Shown in pieces: positions 1-9,945 of a DNA stretch of 64,000 nt. Origin of the DNA: Anas platyrhynchos (Eukaryota > Chordata > Aves > Anseriformes > Anatidae); the NCBI RefSeq assembly GCF_047663525.1, contig NC_092600.1, positions 806,001-870,000 on the forward strand, in the 5' to 3' direction. Both the position numbers and the translations under genes were made by a program. The notes beneath the pieces are model-generated. The model was given only the letters and a program-made list of their open reading frames with translations, was not told the origin of the DNA and did not search any database. How positions within the stretch are numbered: the first letter of the stretch is position 1; each line of letters begins with the position of its first letter.

Positions 1-887
1 AATTCCCACCTATGCCTTTGAATCCTTCCTATATTCTAACTTATTGAAATCGCGTTGTCACATTTTTATTTATATATTTTTCTGTGTTGTATGTTTATAC
101 ACACTTTGTTGACAAGCAATTTAGCATTTAGGAGCATTTGAATCAAGCCTAAATACACTGAAGTTTCTGTAACAGACAACTGAACTGTTCCATATTCCCT
201 GTCCTACAGAAGAGCATTGTAAACTCTGCTATCAAGACATAAAGCTTCAAGAATGCTGCTCAATAAACTGTGCCCACTAAAAGTGCACTTTCTGTTTTTC
301 CTTGCCTTTTGGACTGTTTTAGACTCATGCCCTGCTGTTTCTTCACATGCTCGGGTGCAGGCGGTGGCGTTGCAGCAGCATGTAGGGCCATGCAGAACAC
401 GTTTCCTTGAATGAGTTGCACCACTGAAAACAAGGGTTTGTTTTACAAAGACTGCATTTCTCAGACGTATTTCTCAGATTTCTTCAGGCTGGAGGAAAGC
501 ACCTTATCTTTCACAGGGACCGAAGAGTTTCTTAGAAGCACAAACAGCTGATCAGAGAGCTGCTGGGGCAGCTGTTCTGTACGAAGCAGCCTGGCCTGGC
601 TCAGCGCCCCACTGCGTGCTGTGGGCAGGGAGCAGGCAGTGGCCTCCCTCGGTGGGTTGCTGCTGGCCGAGCCCCTGCCGAGCAGCCCAGTGCAGACACG
701 GCAAGCGTGATCACACCGCTCAGCACGGGCTTTACTTGCTATTCACTATCTGAAGCCAGTCTTGGAATGTGAATGACACAAGGGTGCAGGCTCTCTCCTC
801 TGAAACCTGTGTCTATGCCCCTCACTAAACTTTGTCTTTCCACCTTGCTGTTCAGAGATGCCATTATCACTGCCCCTCTGCTCCCCT
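1..887. other. Unique noncoding DNA at left edge
   Basis: No frame here gives a recognisable protein. The first 300 bases are AT-rich. Bases 540-720 are GC-richer but show no CpG-island-scale feature. A polyadenylation-type hexamer at 262-267 is listed separately. The stretch could be the tail of a 3' UTR from a gene to the left, or plain intergenic DNA. Confidence 0.5.
262..300 (+). terminator. Possible poly(A) signal AATAAA with T-rich downstream
   Basis: AATAAA lies at 262-267 and is followed within about 30 bases by a T-rich stretch (289-303 and beyond), the order seen at vertebrate cleavage sites. AATAAA is common by chance in AT-rich DNA and no upstream coding end is visible, so this is only a candidate 3' end for a transcript entering from the left. 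Confidence 0.15.
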
Positions 888-905
888 CCCCCCCCCCCCC
901 CCCCC
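888..905. repeat. Poly-C tract (C18)
   Basis: An uninterrupted run of 18 C at the end of a pyrimidine-rich stretch (875-905). Such runs are length-polymorphic and hard to sequence, so the exact length is uncertain. It creates spurious proline-rich open frames. Confidence 0.95.
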
Positions 906-1457
906 AATTTCAATTTATTTAATGAAGCAGGGATTTTTTAAATTTGATTTTCTGGCACTATTATTCAGAATTCCTTTTTTTATTATTGAGGTGGCAGGTT
1001 GGATTTTGAACTCTTTCTTAGTGACAGCTTGCTTAGAAACAGCATCTAAATGGCACATAAAACGTTGACATTGCCAGAATCCATTTCCAGGGACTCAGAT
1101 TTGTGTTTCCGTGTGGCTTCCTGCCAGCCCTGGGAGCAGGCATTAAATCCAGGGCTTCGCAGGGCAGCGCAGGGCGGTGCTGGGGTAGCTGCAAGCAGCT
1201 CCCTGAGCTGAACACGCTGCAGCAGGCAGGTGAGCAGAGCTGCTCCACCTCCCCCCGAGCACAGGGAGACATTTTGAGCTCCCTCCCTGCAATCAGAGCA
1301 GCACAGGCAGAAATGAGGTGGTCTTCACTTGTGAAAGCCTTGTCTGCAGGTGTCCCAGTTTCTGTGTTTAGAGGAGAATCTTATACTGTTTTTTTTTGAC
1401 TGCTTGATTTTTTTTTTTTTTCAGAAGATTGCATTGGGGATTAAAGATGTGCTCTTC
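906..1457. other. Unique noncoding DNA
   Basis: AT-rich to about 1070, then mixed composition to 1350, with a T-rich run at 1409-1422. Short open frames occur on both strands over 1030-1400 and overlap one another, with no family resemblance. No gene or mobile element is recognised. Confidence 0.5.
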
Positions 1458-1566
1458 TTCCCTTCCCTTCCCTTCCCCTTCCCTTTCCCCTTCCCCTTCC
1501 CCTTCCCCTTCCCCTTCCCCTTCCCCTTCCCCTTCCCCTTCCCCTCTCTCCTTTCCTTCCCTTCCC
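1458..1566. repeat. (CCCCTT)n polypyrimidine microsatellite
   Basis: Almost pure C/T on the + strand. The core is nine exact CCCCTT units (1487-1540) plus a terminal CCCC, flanked by degenerate CCCTT units on both sides. The - strand is (AAGGGG)n, with runs of four G separated by two A, a textbook G-quadruplex pattern. The mirror-like purine/pyrimidine tract could also form triplex (H-) DNA. The Phe-Pro repeat frame running through it is an artefact. Confidence 0.95.
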
Positions 1567-2130
1567 GGCTTTGTAATTCTTCTATAAACTCCTAGATGCT
1601 GTCAGTTGGCATCTGGAGATCATTTTCCTTGTGCAGCTCTGTACGAACACAGCAAACACAACAGAAGTGCACGCAGCATCTGCCCACAATCTGCTGCTTC
1701 TCTTCTCTCACTCAGAAATGAAACTTGCCCAGGTTAAATTTAAGCGACCAATGATCCCAGCTAGGATGTCACCTAGGCCACCCGAGACATGGCTGCCAAC
1801 CGTGTTCACGTCCCTTCAAGCTGTGGCACTGTCCCCTGTGGCCGTGTCACTGCCGCCCACCCGCTGGCAGGGCGCTCTCCTCTCGCTGCCATGGCCGAAG
1901 CTGAGCCGCCCCCTCTTGTGCCACTGCTGCCTCCTCGCCCTGCGCTGCCGTCACACCTACGTGCTCTCCCTGCTCGGCTCCTCCTGCCCTTGTGCGTTCC
2001 TGCAGCCACCACGTGTGCCCCGTGCCCCGGCTCCCCTGCCCGGGTTGCAGCGGGTGCGCGGAGGTGGCACTGCGCCTGCACATGCAATGCAGTTTGTTCT
2101 CTTTGGTTGCCTGAGCTTTGCTTTCTGTTT
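1567..2130. other. GC-richer unique DNA without recognisable gene
   Basis: About 1780-2080 is GC-rich with scattered CpG and is open in several frames on both strands at once. One of these is a 182-codon + frame (1631-2179), the longest in the window. Simultaneous openness on both strands is what GC-rich, stop-poor DNA gives. The translated product is Pro/Leu/Ala/Arg-rich, with no domain and no plausible start context. I do not call it a gene. Confidence 0.5.
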
Positions 2131-2139
2131 ATTTTTGTC

Positions 2140-2420
2140 TCTCTTTTTCTTTAATTATTCTATTAGTACAACATTTTAAGTGTATTAACCAAAATAATGT
2201 CAAAGGATTTTTACTTCAGTATGTGTGCCAACAATAATCACTGCTAAGTCTTAAACAATTGTAATAAAATAAGTGTCTTGCTGCTAATGATACCTCATTT
2301 GTATTAAAGATGCTTTAGTAGAAGCAGTTTCTACAATTATTTCAACTAATGCTTATCTACTATGTCGGATTTTGAAATCAAAGTACATGCACGGAAAATT
2401 ACAAGCTACTTGGCTTTACG
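2140..2420. other. AT-rich block, candidate conserved noncoding element
   Basis: A sharp change to AT-rich DNA with several TAAT/ATTA homeodomain cores (for example TTTAATTA near 2150) and few simple repeats. This composition is typical of vertebrate developmental enhancers, but conservation cannot be seen from one sequence. It may act with the promoter-like region 150 bases downstream. Confidence 0.25.
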
Positions 2421-2539
2421 CAGCAGTGGCACAATAACTCCAGAAGCCCAAGAGCACTGCTGGCTTTTGAAGATCATTTCAGAAGATTAGCCACCTGTAG
2501 TGGAAATTAGCAGTGTGAATTACAGACCCACGATCTGAA

Positions 2540-2790
2540 TCCTCAGAGTGTGGCAACGGGTAGCAGCTTCAGCAGGAGCCTGACCCCCCCAGTGATGATT
2601 AGGTTGATCGACTCACAGCAGCCACCTGGCACCCCCGGCCAGCCAGGGGAGGGCAGGAGCCAGGGCCGCTCCCTCAGACAGGTATAAAAGGGTGTCACGG
2701 GCAAGGAGAGAGCTTTTGGGACCAAGGTGAGATCTCTGGGAACCTGTGACTTGTTAAAGCTGCCAGACCGAGGAAAGGTTTGTTTGAGTT
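2540..2790 (+). promoter_or_regulatory. TATA-box promoter candidate with first-exon-like segment
   Basis: TATAAAAGG lies at 2683-2691. About 100 bases upstream are GC-rich with an E-box (CACCTG near 2623), a KLF/Sp1-like CACCCCC and a purine-rich GGGGAGGG. Further upstream (2590-2612) are homeodomain-like GATTAG and GTTGATC. The expected start site is roughly 2708-2718. Two donor-like sites follow: CCAAG/GTGAGA with GT at 2727 and GGAAAG/GTTTGT with GT near 2777. This order (activator sites, TATA, short exon, donor) is what a tissue-specific vertebrate gene or lncRNA start would show. No ATG-led conserved reading frame is in the putative exon, so any first exon would be noncoding. It could still be a chance TATA in a GC-rich patch. 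Confidence 0.35.
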
Positions 2791-5090
2791 TTCTTTCTTT
2801 TAAATTTTAATGCTGCTGTTTTGAAGAATTGTTTGGATGCTGGAACAAAATTGCCTTTGGATCAGTTCATGAGTGTGCTTTTAAAAGACTCTTTTCCCAG
2901 CTCCATTAGAGAGCTTTCTCGGGAAGCTGTTACATCTTGGTGCTCCCTGAAGGTGTTCTGAGAGCCCCTGGTACTGCATCGTGCTCTGGCAATGAGCAGA
3001 TGAGGTTATGATTCATGACTGCTGTCCTAAATGCATTGGAAAGTAATTAGTGGTGATGGGTAATTGGGATATATTTCAGCAAAGGGCTTCAAGAATTCTT
3101 CTTGAGCTTCAGGGTGAATGATCTGTGCAAAGCTGGATACTGGAGACTACCAACTCATTCAGCCTCATGACTAGTGCTTTGCTTTAGGTGCTGGTTACAA
3201 GCAACTGGCTGAGGAAAAAGTAGTTGGAGAAATACATTATACACAAAATATGTACCTGGAGTACCTGAAATTTTATAGGGATGAAATGTGTCCCTATAAT
3301 TCCTTTTTTCCTGTAAGCACAAGATGCAGTGATGCCAGGACCTGCCTAAGGATGCAAATGTGTCATGGGAGGAACTTGTTTGAGTGACTGCTGAAAAGGG
3401 ACCTCAGTGCTCAGTCATGCTCCCAGCTCAGGTTCACCAGCCAGAAGTCCCCACGCAGCCATAAGTACCTGGAAAATGTTAAGGATCTCCTGTAACCTCT
3501 AGAGGCTACCCCAGTCTGAACTGCTACCCAATTTCCTTATCTCATGCTATGGGTGTGCAGGTGGCAGGCAGCTAGCGTCAGAGCTGAGCCCCAGGTGCTC
3601 TGTGCTGCATTTCTCTGTGCCACCCGATAAATCCTCACTGACTGCCTGCACGAGGCCTGGGTGCTGGGTATTGGCAGGAGCCTGTTTGATTTCAAGTCTC
3701 TGTTTTTAAGGGGAGTGGTAAGTGAATCTTTAGAAACCTGTTCTGAACCTGTTATTTTGCATTTTGTAAGTTTTGATCATATAGAGGGAAGAAGTCCCCT
3801 GTACTTGTCCTGACCCTGTGGCCCTGCAGCGAGGTACTGGGGGGTGCAGGAGCAATGGCACACAGTTCATGCAGATTTAATTCCTTCCTTAAACCAAAAT
3901 GACAGCATGGTAAAAAGCATTTTTGCCTCAGATTTTAGCACTGAAGTGTGGAGAAGGAAAAGCCACTAACAAGTAAACTTCAAGGAATAAATTAAAATAT
4001 ATGCAAACACAGATGCTGCTTCAGGAGAAATTTTTGAAAGTTACTTTTTTAAAACAAATGAGCAAATATATAAAACACTTGCAGCTTGGTGAAATTCAAC
4101 AAGCTGTGAGGATTATCAGCGGGGCCATGAGAAATGTTCTTCAACAGTGATTAATGAGTAAAATACAACACCAAATGAAATGGTGGCCTTTAGAGAAATA
4201 GAACTATTTTTTTTTCCATTTGAAAATCGTATCAGTATGGAAAGCAGCTATAGTTTCAGACCATAAAATCTTACATTTAATATAGCCCTTAGTATCTCGG
4301 GTGAATGGTAGGGGTTGAGTATGGCCTCAGAAAGGACAGCTTTTGAGAAAGTGGTGGTGAGGAATTCAGTTTTTCCTTAACCCAAGTATGGTATCAAGGT
4401 TGTTGTATTTGCTGGGCTTTTACTTGTAAGCTTTTTTATGATTATTATTTGGAGGGGGGTATTTTTTAAACACTAATTAGAAAATTAAGAACACTCAACT
4501 CCCACACATCAATTTGTCATGTTCTGCTTTACCACAGTAACTTAAATAAAGAGGGATTTCAGAATTTCAGTGTGATACTCAGCCTAAAATACAGGCATCT
4601 ATCTACAGCAGAAATGCATTATTTCATTAAAAATCCCCCATTGCAAATCAGAAACACAGCAAAGTATGCACAATAACTTGGTTACAAATAAATGCTACTT
4701 CTTACAGCTGCAATGAAGCAGGAGAGCTTTGTGTGGCCTTGACCTGTGCCTTGGGGCTGTCCCTGTCCCCAGCATCCAGGGCTGTGTGGTGCTGGGGGGA
4801 GGTGGTGGCTTCTCCTCCAGGGCTGAGCAGTTCAGTTTAGAGGGGAGGGAAGCGGAGCAGTGCCCCCTCCCAGCATCTAGTTGCTGCTTGGCAGTGCTGA
4901 GGTGTGAAGGCGGGTCTGTGCTGAGCTTCCATCAAAAAACCCACAGCTTTCCTGCTTAGCGTGAGCGGCAGTACTGGCAGGTTCGCTAATACAGGAACTG
5001 GTGGTGCTCCGTGAGCCTGTTATGCTTAGAGTATGCCTGCGGAGCAGAATGAGCAGCTGTGGTATTTTGTCTTAATTTGGCATTATCTGC
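2791..5090. other. Unique noncoding DNA
   Basis: Mixed composition with short stop-rich frames. If the promoter at 2683 is real, this would be the start of its first intron. The - strand across 4859-4875 reads GAGGGGGCAC-like, a weak CTCF-type core. A GC-rich patch at 4730-4950 gives a spurious 76-codon frame. No transposon is recognised. Confidence 0.45.
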
Positions 5091-5880
5091 CAAAGTGAAA
5101 CTTGATTTTTTTGCTGAGATGAAGAAAACTTTTCAAATAAAAATTTTCTCTTGAGTGTGTGTTCTTTTCTTTAAATCTAGCTATCTATCAACTTTGCAAG
5201 TAATATCAAAATTTGAATATAAAGAGGATTTTAATGACTTTCCTCTAATAAATTGTACATAGAGATAACAGTATGCAATATAGGCTTTGTATGAGGGAAA
5301 TGTTTCACAGCCAAATGTAGTTCGCTATTTGCTTAATCTCCATGTTTTATGTCAGAACCTTTAATTTAATTTTGCCATTAGCTTCTAAAATCTGCCATGT
5401 CTGAAATGCCACGTATTAAGAAAGCCTTTTTAATGACATTATATCCAATTTTTTTCTTTGTGATATTAATTCTGAAAAATGGAAATTAAAAAGTGGTGAA
5501 TGTTATTTCAGTAAATTTACTGGAAGCAATTAAAGTACAAACATATTTTTGCAATTGCGGAGAGTAGCCGGTATTAGCAAATGTGTTTTTTCTGCAATAA
5601 CTATATTTTCCCCCTTCAAGGAAAAGTTTAAAGTATCAACAGAAACGATGGTCTTTTTCACAGATTTTTCTCTATTTAATTGAACATCGCATGTGTGCTT
5701 GCCTCTTTCAGAGTGTTAAATCTAATCCTCCAAGCCTGAAAATCTTTTGTAGGCATGAAGGTCATTAATTTTAATTAAATGGAACTTTTTTACACTTGCT
5801 AGAAAATGAGGATTAGTCTCAATGAGTTTCATTAAATAAACAGCAAATTACAATTTATAACTTATCTCTGAACAGATCTG
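5091..5880. other. Long AT-rich block, candidate enhancer
   Basis: Nearly 800 bases of AT-rich, non-repetitive DNA with many TAAT/ATTA cores (for example TTTAATTAAAT near 5770) and no microsatellite, and GC-rich DNA just to the right (from 5900). Long simple-repeat-free AT-rich stretches with dense homeobox cores are typical of conserved noncoding elements in avian gene deserts. It is stop-rich in all frames. Conservation is untested. Confidence 0.3.
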
Positions 5881-8800
5881 AAATCCCCTCATCAGCTGCC
5901 TGTGAGCGGGGCAGCAGGGAGGGTGGCGGGGTGGGGCAGGGCTCAGCACACCCACAGGGTGCGGGTGTCCTACGGGTGCGTGGCCCCTGCTGGGCTGCTC
6001 TGGGGCAGGCTTGGTGTCGGCCTGAAGAGGCACTGAGTTTGCAGCTTTCTGCTAGGGCATCCGCTTCGGCAGCACGTTCAGCATTTATTTACTCTTTGCA
6101 TGTGCATGCTTCTTCCAGTTCCTGTATTAGCAAGCAATTCCCATCTCTGAAAAGGTGACTCAGAAGTGAGCTGGATTTCCACTGCAAAGTAATGGAATTG
6201 AAGACTGAAGATCACAAATTTATTTTCTGAATAACGTAGCTTGGAATTTATTTGCACAGAGTGGTGATTGTACTAAACGAAAACATCTTACACAAGTGGC
6301 TGAACACCCAAACATTATAAAGCAATGACTGGATGAAATGTGATTGCTATAAATAACTGTTACACTGATTAATAGGTGGAATAATTTTATTTCACAAGTA
6401 TGGATGGTATCCTTCCCATTTTCTGTTTCCATCTTGCCAGACAGATTTTGTGATAGAATTATGAAATTGAACCTCTAAACCATTCAGTCCAGTTTTAAAC
6501 CCAGAGCAGTAACAAGACATGCAGTCTTTCCCAGCATATCTAAGGTTTAAATCAGGAAAAAAAAAAAAAAGTATCTCCAAATACAACCATAAATAGAGTG
6601 AAAATTGGCTGATTTTTTTTTTTTAGAATTTTGTTTACCTACTCTGTCAGTTCATATTCCACCTTCTGGTTTGCTCATTCTTGGTGTGCTTCAGGACAAC
6701 TATAACAGAGAATTTCTTAAAGAATCTTGTGCAGTTTGAGCTGCTAAGATCTGTGGATTTCAGCTGGTACCAAGTTGCTGTTCTGAAATATTAGCTGAAT
6801 ACTTGCCCATAAGGGAAGAACTAGGTTGCGTTTAACATGACAGGATGTATGTACACCCTGCAGAAAAATGTTCAGGGGGCTGATTTACCTCCCAAGTGAT
6901 ACTGCCAGTCCACTTTAGTAATGTTTCCACGTGAAGTACCTGTGGTCATGTTGGATCCCTGCGGCAGAAGAGGAGACTTTTACTGCTGGGTCCTGCTGTG
7001 GGTGCGTGCCTGTGTACAGCATCCAGGTGTCTAAATGAACCCATTGGGAAAGGTGTCTAATTGTCCTGAAGGTATTACAGCTTGTAACTATTTGCTTAAA
7101 GAAACCAAAATCCAAACCAAACCCGTGCCCTCCCCTTCCAGACTACATCCCATTAGGGCAGCCAGCCCATGAGAACTGCTGCAGCTCTGCAGCTGGGTAG
7201 CTCAGCCCGGCTGTCTTCTGTGCGTGCTGGAAAGCTCCACTGCACACTTGTCCGCATTTTGAATCACTCCCTTCAGACTTGTACATATTCTTTTTTTCCC
7301 AGATGCCAGGATGTATCTTATGGACTAACTACTCACTTAAAATGTAGCTGCAAATACACTGGGGAGGCTCACAGTCCTACACGCAGTGTTAAATTTGGTA
7401 CATTGGACCCGCAGTAACAAGCTGCGTGTTGTCCTGTTGTACTGAGGATAAACTGTGGTCTTCCACTCCTGTAGCTCTGCATCTTTTCAGTCATTCTGAT
7501 GCTCTCGTAGTCTGGCTAATGCATCCATTTCTCCTTTCGGCTGAGGTTTTTGATGGCTGTGAAAATCAAAGCATTTGAATATCTGAGATTGGATTAGCAC
7601 CACAGAAGCTGCTCTTCCAGGAATGTCTGCATCTCAGCTGCCAACTCTCCTTTTACTGCAGACTGACAGGATAGCTGCTCAAAGTGTTTCCTTTTCACTT
7701 CTTGTTTGGCATGTCTGATTTAATTAATAATGTACTGAACTGCATGCAGGATCTTTCTCAATGGGAATTCTGAAATGTACTTTGTGTGAAAAGCTCTTTC
7801 AGAGCAGTATGTAAGAAATGGTTGCTCTTTCTGGACAGCATGAAGGTGTGTGGCAAGTATTTTTGCTAAAATGGGAAAAACAAACAAACAACAACAACAC
7901 TGAAAACAGCCTCAGTGTAGAGTCTGTTGCTTTTATTTCAGCCTCTTTGGGTTTGAAAAATGGCTGTTGTTTAGCATGTTTCCAGGCAAAGTCTGATATT
8001 ACCTTTAAATAAGCAAACGGGTGCAACTTAAACAGCTCAATGTCATCCTGGAGTTTTTTTTTTAGTAATGATGCTGCTATTCCTGGCAAATAAATAGACC
8101 CCTCAGCTCCTTTGCTGTGGGCAACATTGGAGTCAACATCTGTAATTCTGCTCCCCTCCTCTGGTGTCGTTTCTGAATCGCTGAACTCGTGACCAGCAAA
8201 GGCAGGCTTGTATCAGCAGCTTGATATTTATATCTTGGCAGGGAGCTGGTGTTTGCTGGTATCATTTGTCTCTGAAGAACAATATCTGTAGTACATGAGA
8301 GTACATTTTCTACCCTTCTCCCTCGCCCCCATTACTGATGTCACCTGAGGCTGGCCATCTCCCAGCCATGCTTCTTTTCATAGCACTGTCTATTTGTACC
8401 ATTTTTCTCATTAAGATGGGGGGAAAAAAAAAAATCAGCATGGTATCTCAGCCTTCTCAGCTGAAGAAAAAAGGGCCTCCTGCAGTTGCTGGGCAAACCT
8501 GCCCATGTTCCTTGGGTGGGGCAGAGGGGCCAGCTGCCCTGTGGGGACAGTGCTACCCCCACGGGACGGCAGTACCGGCACGCTGATCCGGGGTCTTTGG
8601 TCACTTGGCTTATTTCTATTCCATGAAGAGTGATGTGCTTTTCTAGCTGGGTGAGTGCTCAGCTGGGCTGAAATGGGGAAATTCCCCTCTTGCAGGAGGG
8701 CTGCCCCTGAGGCATGGCACAGGGGGCACAGCCACACGCAGGTTTAGGTAGAGTTACATCCAATTATATTGCTTATTTTTAGTTTTTCTTTAACTTGACC

Positions 8801-9945
8801 TACCATACTGCTAATTTGCTGCATTAGGTCTTTGTCCACCACAAATAAGAAAGCAATTGCTCAATCAGTAAATACCAGATTTAAGAAATACATGTTTGTT
8901 TCTCTTGAGCTGAAATAATAAATTATGTTGTAAAACATAAAAGCTCCTTAAAAGCAGGAAAAAAAATGCACTTTTGCAGGGTGGCACCTGCTGGTGTGGT
9001 AGCTCTGCAGCTCTGAGGTGGCTGGCCTCCCCCTCCCTCTCCCATGTTTGATTAAACAGGTTCAGCTGAAGGGAAAACAAAGCTTTGGGGGGCCAAATGA
9101 ATAAATGTGGTAAGAGTTATCTTCTCTGCAAAGGTAGAACAAAGACATCAAAAGAGGTGAAAACCAGAGCTGCCCTCTAAACTGTACAAGGTAAACATGT
9201 GCAGGGAAGGTGATGCGAGTGCTCCGAGCACTGCTCCGTGTGTCTGCCTGCCCAATGCGTGCACCCAGCTCAGCGGCAGCACGCGCTGCAAGCGTCTCCC
9301 TGCCTTGTCTGTCTAGCCTGTCATGGGTCTCCTGTCAGCAGCGTGTCGTCCCAGGCCTGAGCTGAATTAAACGTCGAACTAGTAGGAGTAAATTCACTAC
9401 ATGCTTGTCTGCACAAACTGGGTGTAATTTAACAGGGACGCCTCAGTGCCTTTCAAAGTGGCATCTCACTTAGTCAGAAAAAAATGGAATAGATAGCAAG
9501 CCAGAGGTCTGCAGCAGTATGTCACAGTACTTTATAGAGCCAAAGAAAACTGTAAAACCAAACTGAAAAACTCTGACAGCCAGAAGAAATGGACAGCCCC
9601 AAGCAGCTTTTTTTGTCTACGTGATTCAGTGTGCTGCCTCTAAAAACACATTCTTTCTGGAATTTATATGGCTGCCATAAGGCACAATTGTGTTCAGCTA
9701 GGGCAGCAAAGAATTTTCATCCTGTGAGTTTACCTGTTTTGTTTTGGAGTAGGCAGTGCACAAGTGCATGAATTCCTGCATGCTTGGCTTATGTTCACCA
9801 TTACCCTAGGGCACTGCTCACTGTGTGCAGCACACAGCTGTGGAGCAGTGTTGTGAGTCCTGTGAAGGTAAAATAATTTTAAAGGCACCGCTAGAAAGGT
9901 TAGAAAGTTGAAAGTAAATTAAAAAGAACTCTTCTTCAAGCATTA
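5881..9945. other. Unique noncoding DNA
   Basis: Alternating GC-moderate patches (5900-6060, 8500-8730, 9200-9370) and AT-rich stretches. A14 runs at 6557-6570. Short A/C microsatellite-like DNA lies at 7875-7900. All open frames are under about 100 codons, overlap on opposite strands and match no family I know. A GGCACAGGGGGCAC string near 8715 is a weak CTCF-like core. Confidence 0.45.

Noticed and set aside
1350-1595. Phe-Pro repeat protein frame
   Set aside because: Direct translation of the (CCCCTT)n microsatellite.
1631-2179. Longest open frame in the window (182 codons, +)
   Set aside because: It lies over GC-rich DNA that is also open in another + frame and on the minus strand. The product is Pro/Leu/Arg-rich with no domain. 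The opening is explained by low stop density.
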